From the NCBI GenBank assembly GCA_934486825.1, contig CAKSQF010000002.1, forward strand, positions 72,975 through 136,974: DNA of 64,000 nt. The letters are read 5' to 3'. The notes beneath the pieces were generated by a model, which worked only from the letters and a program-made list of their open reading frames with translations, had not been told where the DNA came from and did not search any database. This DNA comes from an uncultured Eubacteriales bacterium. Its GTDB lineage: Bacteria > Bacillota > Clostridia > Oscillospirales > CAG-272. Positions 17,844 through 26,695 of this stretch are shown here, one piece after another. Made by a program: the position numbers and the translations under genes. Within the stretch, counting starts at the first letter, position 1; every line of letters starts with the position of its first letter.

Positions 17844-19079
17844 TCAGTCGTCGTAGGACTTGTTTTTCTTCTTCTTTCTGACTATAACAATCACTGCGGT
17901 TGCGGCGGCAACGGCGGCAATGACCCCGCATACGATGTAGATCGTATTGTTTCCGGTGTCGCTGTCTATCTTCATTTCTTCCCAGAGACTGCTGATAAGA
18001 TCAAGTGTGTCGTTGTCAAGGTTTCTGTAACCGTACTTGTTTATCTGTGACTTGAAATCAAAACCTTCGGGGTAGAGTATCTTTGCGTCATCGCCAAGAT
18101 AATCGATGTAATCCTTGTCATTTTTTACAAGTTCGTTGGGTGTGCCGTAGTAGAGTGTTTCGGCATTTGCGACTGCGGCATCGCGCTGCAACATGAAGTC
18201 GATGAATATTTCGGCAAGCTCCTTGTTTTGGCTCTTGGACGGTACGCACATGACATCGGCAAATACATTGGTCACAGGCGGCTGATAGAAACGCAGATCA
18301 ACCGAGGAATCGGCATTTTCAAGCATCGTAAAGTAATCGCCTGCGTAATATGTGCTGATTGCTGCCTCGCCCGATTCCATCTTGTTGAAGATTTCGTCCA
18401 TGACGTATGCCTGGATAAGCGGCTTTCCTGCTTTGAGATGGTCAAGCGCGCGCTTCCACTCGGCAGGATCGGTAGTGTTTACATCAATTCCGAGATCGTA
18501 CATAGCAAGTCCGAATGCGTCGCGCGGGTTGTTTATCATGAGAATCTTGTTCGCATATGCCTCGTCCCAGAATATCGACCAGCCCTTTTCTTCAACAACA
18601 TCGGGCGAAACAACATTTGCATTGTATATGATGCCGATTACGCCGTAGGTGTAGGGGACAGTGTATTCGTTCTTTTCGTCATAGTAGAGGCTCTTGAAGT
18701 CATCGCCGATGTTTGTAAAGTTCGGAATGTTATTGAAATCAAGTTTTGCAACAAGACCTTCTTCGATCATTCTGGCTGCCATGTAATCGGAAGGGAATAT
18801 TACATCATAGTCGGAGGCACCGCTCTTGATCTTCGCATACATGTCTTCGTTGCTGTCATAGGTTGTGTAGTTGACTTTTATCGTCTTTCCGTACTTTACC
18901 TTGTAATATTTCTCAAATTCGGCTATCGTGTCATATTCGGAACCGTATTTGCCGTCCGAAATGTAGACTCCCCAGTTGTATACGTTGAGCGTTTCGGTGT
19001 CGCTTTTGCAACCGACGAAAACGACGACGCTTGTGAGCAGGACGGCGAGGATGAGCAGTGACGCAAGTGTTTTTTTCAT
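17844..19079 (-). CDS. potD: Polyamine ABC transporter substrate-binding lipoprotein with C-terminal membrane helix
   Basis: This is the extracytoplasmic spermidine/putrescine-binding protein, 411 residues. The lipobox is VFVGC with Cys24; the body starts LNVYNWGVYISDG and contains SDYDVIFPSDYMAARM, typical of PotD/PotF. Unusually, the C-terminus continues into a hydrophobic helix (about residues 380-400) and a basic tail (RKKKKNKSYDD), giving a second membrane anchor. It is the last gene of potABCD, as usual, and ends at the terminator shared with hydA. Ligand preference cannot be told from sequence. Confidence 0.92.
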   Translation of the reverse strand: MKKTLASLLILAVLLTSVVVFVGCKSDTETLNVYNWGVYISDGKYGSEYDTIAEFEKYYKVKYGKTIKVNYTTYDSNEDMYAKIKSGASDYDVIFPSDYMAARMIEEGLVAKLDFNNIPNFTNIGDDFKSLYYDEKNEYTVPYTYGVIGIIYNANVVSPDVVEEKGWSIFWDEAYANKILMINNPRDAFGLAMYDLGIDVNTTDPAEWKRALDHLKAGKPLIQAYVMDEIFNKMESGEAAISTYYAGDYFTMLENADSSVDLRFYQPPVTNVFADVMCVPSKSQNKELAEIFIDFMLQRDAAVANAETLYYGTPNELVKNDKDYIDYLGDDAKILYPEGFDFKSQINKYGYRNLDNDTLDLISSLWEEMKIDSDTGNNTIYIVCGVIAAVAAATAVIVIVRKKKKNKSYDD

Positions 19080-19111
19080 TTTATTTCGGATTTTCCCCTT
19101 TCGTTTTTCTT

Positions 19112-19966
19112 TTATTGTACCGCTTTTTTTGCGGCTTTTGCGGCTTTTTTCAGTTGTTTTTTTATTGCGCGGCGCTTTTTTTCGTCGTCATCCATCTTCA
19201 GAATGTTTGAAAGCACGAGAAGGACAAAGACCGCGACGAAAATTATGGTTGACAGAGCAAACATGTCCGGGCGGACTGTTTTCTTTGTCATGGTGTAAAT
19301 GTGAATCGGAAGCGTTTCAAAGCTTGATCCGATGGTGAAATAGCTGATTACAAAATCGTCAAGCGATAATGTGAAGGCTGTGATAAGACCGGAGAGTACA
19401 CCCGGCATTATCGACGGAAGCTCTACCTTCAGAAATGTCTGGAAGGGTGTACAGCCGAGGTCCATCGCGGCTTCCGATAAATGCCTGTCCATCTGCCGTA
19501 TTTTCGGCTGAACGGACAGAATGACATACGGAATGTTGAAGGTGATGTGTGCGATAAGCAGTGTGCCGAATCCGAGAGAACTTCTGCTGCCGATAAGTCC
19601 GCCGACAAAGGCGAACATAAGCATCATCGATACACCGGTAACGATATCCGGATTCATCATGGGAATGTTTGTGATAAGCATTATCCCGGATTTCAGATAT
19701 TTGTTGCGGTATGATTTCAGCCCGATTGCGGCAAGCGTCCCGATTATCGTTGCAATGACCGATGACAGTACAGCAAGTATCAGTGTGTTCCTGAGCGCCG
19801 CCATTGAATCGGCATCATGGAAAAGCATTTTGTACCATTGAAGCGAAAAACCGGAGAAGACATAGGTGCTCGCCGATGAGTTGAATGAAATGAGTATCAT
19901 GACCGCAATCGGCGCATAAAGAAATATGAATATCAGGAGGGTATAGATTCTTGATAAATGCTTCAT
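19112..19966 (-). CDS. potC: Polyamine ABC transporter permease PotC
   Basis: The 284-residue inner permease has six hydrophobic helices and the EAA loop EAAMDLGCTPFQTFLKVELP, which contacts PotA. Its ATG overlaps the potB stop by four bases. The C-terminus is a Lys/Ala-rich tail (about residues 258-284), longer than usual in PotC and probably cytoplasmic. Confidence 0.92.
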   Translation of the reverse strand: MKHLSRIYTLLIFIFLYAPIAVMILISFNSSASTYVFSGFSLQWYKMLFHDADSMAALRNTLILAVLSSVIATIIGTLAAIGLKSYRNKYLKSGIMLITNIPMMNPDIVTGVSMMLMFAFVGGLIGSRSSLGFGTLLIAHITFNIPYVILSVQPKIRQMDRHLSEAAMDLGCTPFQTFLKVELPSIMPGVLSGLITAFTLSLDDFVISYFTIGSSFETLPIHIYTMTKKTVRPDMFALSTIIFVAVFVLLVLSNILKMDDDEKKRRAIKKQLKKAAKAAKKAVQ

Positions 19967-20796
19967 ACGATCATACCTCCCGATTCGTCGCCGTCGGAAA
20001 AACGGTTCATAAATGTCATGCAGAACAGAATGAGTATCATAAGCTCAAGCGATATGGCGGCTCCGAAGTTGTAATTGTTCGACAGAAGGAACTGGCGTTC
20101 GATAGTGTCGCCTATCAGATCGAAATTTCCTCCGCCGAGCTTTTGCGAAATGTAGAATGTCGATATCGACGGTACGAATACCATCGTGACTCCGGATACG
20201 ATACCGGATACCGACAGGGGAAGTATTACCTTTGACAGTACCTGACCGCTGTTGCACCCGAGGTCTCTTGCCGCTTCGATCAGCCGTGTGTCCATCTTGC
20301 TCATAACGGTGTATATCGGAAGCACCATGTAGGGCAGATAGCTGTATACCATGCCGAAAATGACCGCACCCGGAGTGTTTATCATGGAAAGCTCGGGGAG
20401 TCCCATCGATTTCAGCATGCTGTTGATTATGCCCGCATTGCCGATTATCGACATGAGAGAGTAAACCCTGATGAGAAAGTTCATCCACATAGGCAGCATG
20501 ATAAGCATTATGAGTATTTTCTGGGTTTTGGGCTTTGCCTGTGCGATCGAATAAGCAACCGGATATGCGATTACGAGACAGAGAAGGGTGGCAATGAGTG
20601 AATAGACCACCGAACGTATGAATACCGACAGATATTGCGCCGAAAAGGCATTTGTCAGATTTTTCAGAGTGAAAGCTCCGCTCCTGTCGGTGAACGCATA
20701 GTAGAGAACGAAAATGAGCGGACCGACGATGAATAAGACCGCCCATAAAATGTGCGGAGCGGCAGCAAGCTTGCCGAACAGACCTTTTTTATTCAT
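19963..20796 (-). CDS. potB: Polyamine ABC transporter permease PotB
   Basis: The 277-residue permease has six helices and the EAA loop EAARDLGCNSGQVLSKVILP. ATG 20796 is chosen because GGAGGTGG lies just upstream and it gives the normal PotB N-terminus (MNKKGLFGKLAAAPHILW). This start overlaps the end of potA by eight bases. The frame is open 20 codons further up, but that stretch encodes nothing PotB-like. Confidence 0.92.
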   Translation of the reverse strand: MNKKGLFGKLAAAPHILWAVLFIVGPLIFVLYYAFTDRSGAFTLKNLTNAFSAQYLSVFIRSVVYSLIATLLCLVIAYPVAYSIAQAKPKTQKILIMLIMLPMWMNFLIRVYSLMSIIGNAGIINSMLKSMGLPELSMINTPGAVIFGMVYSYLPYMVLPIYTVMSKMDTRLIEAARDLGCNSGQVLSKVILPLSVSGIVSGVTMVFVPSISTFYISQKLGGGNFDLIGDTIERQFLLSNNYNFGAAISLELMILILFCMTFMNRFSDGDESGGMIV

Positions 20797-21943
20797 CTTC
20801 AGCCACCTCCGTAACGACCGGAATGTCGGGAGATGACAGAGTGTCCATTTCGTCACTGAAGGTCGAGTAATCGCCGAACATGTCGGAGTATTCGGATTTT
20901 TTCATGACATGTATTTCATACGGATCTATCGAAAGACCGATCGTTGCTCCGACCTCAACGCAGTCGGTCGATTCAATCATCCATTTGAAATTATCGACAT
21001 CGGCGATGATTTCATAGTAATCGCCCTTGAAGGTTATCTGCGTCACTTTTCCGGTGAGCATGCTCTCGGATACAGGAACAAGATCGATATCCTCGGGACG
21101 TATGACAACATCGACAGGCTCGCCCTTTGCGAAGCCCTTGTCGGTACATTCGAAGGTCTGACCGGCAAACGATACGAGAAAATCCTTCTGCATTATGCCG
21201 TCCACTATGTTTGATTCTCCGATGAAATCGGCGACAAATGAGTTTTTCGGTTCGTTGTATATTTCAACCGGCGTACCGATCTGCTGTATTTTGCCGTTTG
21301 CCATGACAATGACCTTGTCGGACATCGAAAGCGCTTCTTCCTGATCGTGGGTAACATAAATGAATGTTATCCCGGTGATACGCTGCATGCTTTTAAGCTC
21401 GCGCTGCATGTCCTTGCGCAGCTTGAGATCAAGCGCACCGAGCGGCTCGTCAAGGAGAAGTACCTTGGGTTTGTTAATCAGCGCACGCGCTATCGCGACG
21501 CGCTGCTGCTGACCGCCGGACAGCGTTGCCGGCGAACGTCGTTCAAATCCGGTGAGATTGACCATCCGGAGCATCTCTTTGACCGATTTTCTGATTTCGT
21601 CTTCGGGAAGCTTTTTGAGCCTCAGACCGAAAGCGACATTTTCGTAGACGTTGAGGTGGGGGAAGAGAGCATATCGCTGAAAAACGGTGTTTATGTTCCG
21701 CTTGTACGGGGGAACCTCCGCAATGTTGCGGTTCTCGAACATTACAACACCCTCGTCTGGTGTTTCAAATCCTCCGATTATCCGCAGTGTGGTAGTTTTG
21801 CCGCATCCCGACGGACCGAGAATCGTAACGAATTCGTTTCCGTGAATGTCGAGATTGATGTGATCGAGTACCGTCTCGCCGTCAAAGGCTTTCGATACCT
21901 GTCTTAAACTGATGATTACATTTTCTCCTGACTTATCATACAT
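20789..21943 (-). CDS. potA: Polyamine ABC transporter ATPase PotA
   Basis: The 384-residue ATPase has Walker A GPSGCGKTT, signature LSGGQQQRVAIARAL, Walker B VLLLDEPLGALD, H-loop THDQEEA and a C-terminal TOBE-like regulatory domain (from about residue 240). The N-terminus is uncertain. ATG 21943 (MYDKSGENVIISLRQ) fits the family best and has a modest AGG upstream. A longer frame reaches 22018 but runs through the leader hairpins and has no ribosome-binding site. Confidence 0.92.
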   Translation of the reverse strand: MYDKSGENVIISLRQVSKAFDGETVLDHINLDIHGNEFVTILGPSGCGKTTTLRIIGGFETPDEGVVMFENRNIAEVPPYKRNINTVFQRYALFPHLNVYENVAFGLRLKKLPEDEIRKSVKEMLRMVNLTGFERRSPATLSGGQQQRVAIARALINKPKVLLLDEPLGALDLKLRKDMQRELKSMQRITGITFIYVTHDQEEALSMSDKVIVMANGKIQQIGTPVEIYNEPKNSFVADFIGESNIVDGIMQKDFLVSFAGQTFECTDKGFAKGEPVDVVIRPEDIDLVPVSESMLTGKVTQITFKGDYYEIIADVDNFKWMIESTDCVEVGATIGLSIDPYEIHVMKKSEYSDMFGDYSTFSDEMDTLSSPDIPVVTEVAEDE

Positions 21944-22090
21944 TTGCCTGACCAATGCTTTTGTCCCACCCGACAAAAGCGTCCTTTCTTTCGGAAAATA
22001 AGGTTGATCTGTATACAAAATTTGCCGCTACCCGTTCTGAGTAGCAGCTGCTGTGGATGCCCTTCCGCATGATATATAACAAACCGACTT
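21944..22090 (-). promoter_or_regulatory. Structured 5' leader of pot operon
   Basis: About 140 nt lie between the promoter and potA. On the transcript strand two stem-loops are clear. A 9-bp stem with a six-base loop (21957-21980) sits just before the start region. An 8-bp stem with one G-U pair and a nine-base loop (22024-22048) lies further up. No match to a known riboswitch consensus was recognised. With the promoters this accounts for the 333-bp gap 21944-22276. Confidence 0.5.
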
Positions 22091-22119
22091 ATTATAGCAA
22101 AAACAGTCGGAAAATGCAA
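22091..22119 (-). promoter_or_regulatory. Promoter of pot operon
   Basis: On the minus strand, TTGCAT (22119-22114) and TATAAT (22096-22091) are spaced by 17 bp. Transcription would start near 22084. Confidence 0.7.
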
Positions 22120-22207
22120 TAGATTTTCAAAAAAAAATCGGTATTTTTTTTGCTTTTTCGGGGCGATACGATACTTTTCGTTCCGCACGGGTTTTTGTCG
22201 AAAACGA

Positions 22208-22236
22208 TTGACAAAAATGCTGTTCGGTGCTATAAT
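22208..22236 (+). promoter_or_regulatory. Consensus promoter of the 22.3-kb isomerase gene
   Basis: TTGACA at 22208-22213 and TATAAT at 22231-22236 with a 17-bp spacer lie about 40 bp before the ATG. Confidence 0.85.
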
Positions 22237-22276
22237 CACAGAAAAAAGAATCGTTGATGCGAAAGGACTCTTTGTT

Positions 22277-23140
22277 ATGAAAATATCAACCGAAATCGGA
22301 TCGTCGGCAGGCATTGTCGGGGAAAGAAAAGCAGTCGAGTATGTTGCAAAGGCGGGCTTTGACGCATGGGATTTTTCCATGTTTGAGATGGTCCGGTACG
22401 ATTGGGCAAACGGAAGGATTATCGAAAACGGCCACCCGCTTCGCTCATCCGAATATCTTGCTTTTGCGAGAGAGCTGAAGCAGATCGGACTTGATAACGG
22501 AATTGTCTGTAATCAGTCGCATGCACCTTTTCCGGTCAATGTAAAGGAAATACGCGATATGCTCAGACGTTCAATAGAGTGTACTGCCGAGGCGGGCGGG
22601 AAAATCTGCGTTATTCACCCGGACAATAACAAGGGCCCGGAGGAAAATGCGGAGATGTATTTTGAACTTCTCCCGTTTGCAAAAGAACACGGGGTAAAGA
22701 TCGCCACCGAAAATATGTGGAACTGGTATAACGGCGACAGCCATGCATCGTTTGCCGCATGTGCGACTCCCGAAAGCTTCAATGCGCATCTTGACGCGGT
22801 AAATGACGACTTTTTTGTCGCATGCCTTGATATAGGACATGCGGAGATGGAAGGAATGAATACTTCGGCAACCGAGATGACATATGCGCTCGGAAGCAGA
22901 CTTGCCGCACTGCATATTCACGATAACGATAAACTGCATGACTCGCATCAGATACCGTTTTCGATGAAAATGGATTTTGTACCGATTGTAAAGGCACTGA
23001 AGGATATCGGGTATAACGGATATTTTACCCTTGAGTGCGGTACGTATCTCAGCGGATGTAAGTCCGAAGAGGTTCCGCAGCGGCTGAAGGATATGGCTGA
23101 AGCAGCGCATAAGCTTGCGGATATGTTTGAAAAATGCTGA
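22277..23140 (+). CDS. Sugar phosphate isomerase/epimerase-type TIM barrel protein
   Basis: The 287-residue AP_endonuc_2/xylose-isomerase-like TIM barrel has metal-ligand style segments: NQSHAPFP, ICVIHPDN, IATENMWNW, CLDIGHAEM, LHIHDND and FTLECGTY. Such proteins isomerise or epimerise sugars or keto-sugars. RBS GAAAGGA lies before ATG 22277. It is a single-gene unit convergent with the six-gene cluster that contains a second, different member of the same superfamily (25907-26662). The exact substrate cannot be assigned. Confidence 0.82.
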   Translation: MKISTEIGSSAGIVGERKAVEYVAKAGFDAWDFSMFEMVRYDWANGRIIENGHPLRSSEYLAFARELKQIGLDNGIVCNQSHAPFPVNVKEIRDMLRRSIECTAEAGGKICVIHPDNNKGPEENAEMYFELLPFAKEHGVKIATENMWNWYNGDSHASFAACATPESFNAHLDAVNDDFFVACLDIGHAEMEGMNTSATEMTYALGSRLAALHIHDNDKLHDSHQIPFSMKMDFVPIVKALKDIGYNGYFTLECGTYLSGCKSEEVPQRLKDMAEAAHKLADMFEKC

Positions 23141-23145
23141 AACGG

Positions 23146-23183
23146 ATATACGCCCCAAAAGCATCTGCTTTTGGGGCGTATAT
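23146..23183. terminator. Strong bidirectional terminator
   Basis: A perfect 17-bp stem (23146-23162 / 23167-23183) with a four-base loop lies between two convergent units. The inner arm holds CCCCAAAAGC; T-tracts flank it only weakly (TTT after the stem). Confidence 0.8.
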
Positions 23184-23194
23184 TTCCGATATGT

Positions 23195-24895
23195 TTATAC
23201 CTTTGAAAACGTGATGTTTATCGATGAAATTCCGGGTTTGAGTGTGAGATCGGTGCAGTATATGTCAATTGTTTCGGGATTGCCGTCCTTGTCGTTGGAA
23301 AAGCCGTGGACGGTGTTTTTTTCTTTTTTAACCGAGACATCGCATACCGATCTGTCAAAGTGCAGCGCAATGTCGCCGATTATGACCGCATCGTCGCATA
23401 CCTTCGGTATAACAAAGCTGATAAACCGCTCGGTTATCTCTGTGCCGTTGTCGGTGTCGAAGCTGTCGGTCATACCGACGCTGTTATCGTCAAAGCCGAA
23501 AACACGGGTCAGACGGTGAAGCTCGGGTATGCCGTATGCCTTTGCAAATTCGATTTTCGCAATGCCGTCGGTATACGAAAGCTCTCCGCAGAATTCCTTG
23601 CCCGCCTTCTCTCCCTTGCCGTTGATTATCGGAACCGAATGACCGAACGAGTTGTTGCATATAAAGTTGTATCGGTATTCGGGCTGAAAATACTGCTTTG
23701 TGTAACGTCCGCGTCCCATGTCGCATATCTGCTGACCCGCATCGGTCGAAATGATGAATGTTCCGACATCGTTGTGATTGTGCGGCTCGTCGTTGTTGCC
23801 CGCCTTGCAGGCAAACGAATATGTCGGACGATTGATGATAAGCTGTCCCGATTCCTTTGAATAGTGGTCTCCGATCGGAATGTCAACCGGAACCGCGTCC
23901 GGATCGAAATAGGTAAATGCACGCAAGTAACCGCAGAACGGAATATTGGCGCCCCATAAATAGGTGTATTTATCGAGCAGAATATGCATTTTGTCGGGGA
24001 AAAGCCTGTGCAGATAATGCATGAGATGAATGGTAATACTTGCCGAAAGTCCCGCATCCGAGAAGCTGACCGCAGTGTCGCCCTTCATGAAACAGCTTTC
24101 CGGGTAACCCGCAATTTTTTCGATCTTGTTGTTCGTGAGCAGTTCGGATTTCTTTCCTTCAAACTGGGAAAGCATGTCTGCAAAGTAAACATAGAAGCAC
24201 AGACCGTACTGACAGTATGAGAAACCTTCGAGACATCTGCCGTCGTCCGAATAGCCGCCGATAAAGTGACTCATCGTGTCAAGAATACGCGGGAGGACTT
24301 TCTTGAAGCGCTCGGGATCAAGGTACATGTATGAGATTCCGACAGAGCCGGAGCAGACCGCCGCCCAGTTGTTGTTGCATTTTTCCCACCAATAATTGCG
24401 GCTTTCGTATGAATCGAATATGCGCTTTGTGACGTTTATACGCGCCCTATATAAAACATGTTCGTCAAGTCTGTCCTCAAGCAGATAGCAGATTTCGCTG
24501 AGCGCGAAGCCGGTCTCGGCGGCGAACAGATCTACCATGGTCATGTCGTCCTCGTATTTTCCGGATGTGTGCGCGGGAACCGCCCAGCTGTATTCACTGC
24601 ATATCCCCCATATAAGATCGTTGACCGTCTTAATGTATTTTTCTTCTTCGGGGTAGAGCAGGGCAAGCATAGCTGCTGCCGACAACAGCGTTCTGCGTAT
24701 GAAATAAGGCTTTTCGAATGACGAACGGTCGCCGTCCCTGTAATATCTGAATCTGTCGCTGAAAAGGAGCATCGGGGGCGCTTCCACGTATGTGTTTTCA
24801 TAACATTTTTTTACCATGCGTATAAATCTTGCATAGCGCGGGTCGGCTGCAACCGATTCCCAGAATTTTTTGTCTTTTGCCTTTTCATTAAGCAT
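23195..24895 (-). CDS. Heparinase II/III-like protein (putative polysaccharide lyase), no signal peptide
   Basis: The 566-residue protein has the helical toroid plus beta-sandwich layout of the heparinase II/III / alginate-lyase superfamily. Visible pieces: a helical N-terminal half with NNNWAAVCSGSVGISYMYL, then NDEPHNHNDVGTFII at about residue 375, the place where the family carries its active-site histidine (HxHxD-like). No signal peptide is present, so it should act in the cytoplasm on imported material. It is the last gene of the cluster. Lyase activity is inferred; some relatives are not lyases. Confidence 0.7.
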   Translation of the reverse strand: MLNEKAKDKKFWESVAADPRYARFIRMVKKCYENTYVEAPPMLLFSDRFRYYRDGDRSSFEKPYFIRRTLLSAAAMLALLYPEEEKYIKTVNDLIWGICSEYSWAVPAHTSGKYEDDMTMVDLFAAETGFALSEICYLLEDRLDEHVLYRARINVTKRIFDSYESRNYWWEKCNNNWAAVCSGSVGISYMYLDPERFKKVLPRILDTMSHFIGGYSDDGRCLEGFSYCQYGLCFYVYFADMLSQFEGKKSELLTNNKIEKIAGYPESCFMKGDTAVSFSDAGLSASITIHLMHYLHRLFPDKMHILLDKYTYLWGANIPFCGYLRAFTYFDPDAVPVDIPIGDHYSKESGQLIINRPTYSFACKAGNNDEPHNHNDVGTFIISTDAGQQICDMGRGRYTKQYFQPEYRYNFICNNSFGHSVPIINGKGEKAGKEFCGELSYTDGIAKIEFAKAYGIPELHRLTRVFGFDDNSVGMTDSFDTDNGTEITERFISFVIPKVCDDAVIIGDIALHFDRSVCDVSVKKEKNTVHGFSNDKDGNPETIDIYCTDLTLKPGISSINITFSKV

Positions 24896-24908
24896 GGTGA
24901 TTTCCTCA

Positions 24909-25910
24909 TTATGCCATGGTGGCGAGCATTCCGGTGCTTACTTCAAATTCGCATTTCTGCCCGGATATGTATTTTCTGAACTGGTCGATCATGTAGTAGG
25001 GCATACGATGAACCTCGTCGCCGCTGCTGCCCGCAATGTGCGGTGTGAGATAACAGTTGTCAAGCCCGAAGAACGGGTGCCCGTCGATCGGCGGCTCCGG
25101 GTCGGTTACATCGAGAATCGCCGTTATGTCGGGACGCTCGGAGAGTATGCGGACAAGATCGTCCTCTACGACCTGCGCACCTCTTCCGGTGTTTATGAAG
25201 GTCGCGTTTTTGCGCATTTTTGAAAACAGACTGTAGTCAAGCATGCCCTTTGTCTGTGCGTTGTTGGCAAGATGATTTGATATGATAAAGGATTTTTCGA
25301 AAAGTTCCGGGAGACTGCATTTGACGACCCCGAGCTCTTTTGCGGCGGAATCGGGCAGAAAAGGATCAAATACCGCAATTTTAAGTTCGTGCTGACGAAG
25401 AGCGTCAATTACAAGTCTGCCGATCTTTCCCGCACCGATTATTCCGACGATTTCGCCGTAGTTGCCGGGAAATCCGACACAATGCTTTCTCGCACCCGAT
25501 ACGTCTCCGCGGCTCATGCGGCTGCACAAGGGCAGAAAGCCTTTAGCGGCAAGCAGAATCAGCGATACCGTAAATTCGGCGACCGGAACGGCGTTTGCCG
25601 TCCATGCGCTGAATACCCTTACTCCTCTTTCAAGAAAGGGACGTGCGAAATACTGTACGGTTCCCGCCGAATAGAAAACACATTTGAGCGACGGGAAATA
25701 TTCGGATATTTCATCGGATGTGAATACCGGCATTCCCCATGTGGAAAAGATGAAATCGACATCGTCGAAATTGCCTTTTCCGGCAAGAATATCTTCCTTC
25801 CGGTAGACGGTAGCGTCGGTTTTCGCCTCCGATATGAGTATCTCTTTTGCGCGGCTGTCGTAAACGCGATCGATCTCGCCGCGATTGTTGCATAAGAAAA
25901 TTGATCTCAT
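24909..25910 (-). CDS. D-isomer-specific 2-hydroxyacid dehydrogenase family protein
   Basis: This 333-residue NAD(P)-dependent oxidoreductase has the dinucleotide motif VGIIGAGKIGRLVIDAL (about residue 155) and the catalytic Arg-Glu-His set in NTGRGAQV, DVTDPEPP and LTPHIAGS. Family members interconvert 2-keto acids and D-2-hydroxy acids. It overlaps the upstream isomerase gene by four bases (ATGA) and precedes the heparinase-like gene by 13 bp. The substrate is unknown. Confidence 0.85.
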   Translation of the reverse strand: MRSIFLCNNRGEIDRVYDSRAKEILISEAKTDATVYRKEDILAGKGNFDDVDFIFSTWGMPVFTSDEISEYFPSLKCVFYSAGTVQYFARPFLERGVRVFSAWTANAVPVAEFTVSLILLAAKGFLPLCSRMSRGDVSGARKHCVGFPGNYGEIVGIIGAGKIGRLVIDALRQHELKIAVFDPFLPDSAAKELGVVKCSLPELFEKSFIISNHLANNAQTKGMLDYSLFSKMRKNATFINTGRGAQVVEDDLVRILSERPDITAILDVTDPEPPIDGHPFFGLDNCYLTPHIAGSSGDEVHRMPYYMIDQFRKYISGQKCEFEVSTGMLATMA

Positions 25911-26662
25911 TTTGTGTGCTCCTTTCCGATTATCATGTCAAGCGAATGCGCCTCGACCGGAAGACTTTCAAGCCTGTCGTCGGGCATGAATTCAAGCAGC
26001 AGCTTCTGACTGCCGTCAAATCTGCGAAGATAAAGGCTCCATTCGTCGATTCCGTTTGACAGCGGAAAACGGTCCGATCCTTTCCACTGAAAAACATGTA
26101 TGATTTTTGTGTATTTTGCGATCTCGTCGGCGTATGTGAGGTTTTCGTCAACGGTCCTGAACTGATTCGGTTGCCAGTACATCGCAAAATGCTTTGAATT
26201 TACCGCTGTCATCATTTCGGTCGCACCCTCGGGACAGTCGGTATATGTGTTGTTGTGACATTCAAGACATAAGGTGACATTTTCACCCGCCGCGATCGAT
26301 GCGGCTTCTTTTGCCGCATCGATCATCATTGTTCTTTCGTCGGCGGAATAGTCCGCAAAGCCTTTTTGACCGCACCATATGCGGATGATGTCGGTCCCGA
26401 GAAGCTTTGCCGCCGATATGTAATCGGACAACAGAGAATTGCTGTCGCCCCCGAGCCTGAAATAGCTTCCGTATGAGCATATGCCGATCCCGGTTTTTTT
26501 GCAGAACTCTGCAAGATTTGCAAGCTTTGCGCTGTCATTATACGGAGCGTGAACGTCACTGCCCCATTCTATCCATGACAGTCCCGCGTCTTTTGCCGAT
26601 ACCGCAACCTTTTCCGCGGGAATGCCTCTGAATGAGATCGATACAAGACCCTTTCTGTTCAT
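25907..26662 (-). CDS. Sugar phosphate isomerase/epimerase-type TIM barrel protein
   Basis: The 251-residue AP_endonuc_2-type TIM barrel shows SWIEWGSDVHAP, ICSYGSYFRLGG, IIRIWCGQKG, LCLECHNNTYTD, AMYWQPNQF, IIHVFQWKG and LLEFMPDD. The Glu/His/Asp segments suggest a divalent-metal site. It shares the fold, but little close sequence, with the protein at 22277-23140. It is the fourth gene of the six-gene cluster and is translationally coupled to the hydroxyacid dehydrogenase, so its product may feed that enzyme. Confidence 0.8.
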   Translation of the reverse strand: MNRKGLVSISFRGIPAEKVAVSAKDAGLSWIEWGSDVHAPYNDSAKLANLAEFCKKTGIGICSYGSYFRLGGDSNSLLSDYISAAKLLGTDIIRIWCGQKGFADYSADERTMMIDAAKEAASIAAGENVTLCLECHNNTYTDCPEGATEMMTAVNSKHFAMYWQPNQFRTVDENLTYADEIAKYTKIIHVFQWKGSDRFPLSNGIDEWSLYLRRFDGSQKLLLEFMPDDRLESLPVEAHSLDMIIGKEHTK

Positions 26663-26695
26663 TTTCGGATTTTCCTTTCACTGAATATCGGTATA

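Noticed and set aside
16447..17931. 494-codon minus-strand open frame
   Set aside because: Antisense to the well-supported hydA; the product has no domain, and such shadows arise from codon bias on the coding strand.
21944..22090. Guanidine-I (ykkC) or other known riboswitch before potA
   Set aside because: None of the conserved blocks I know for these classes were found.
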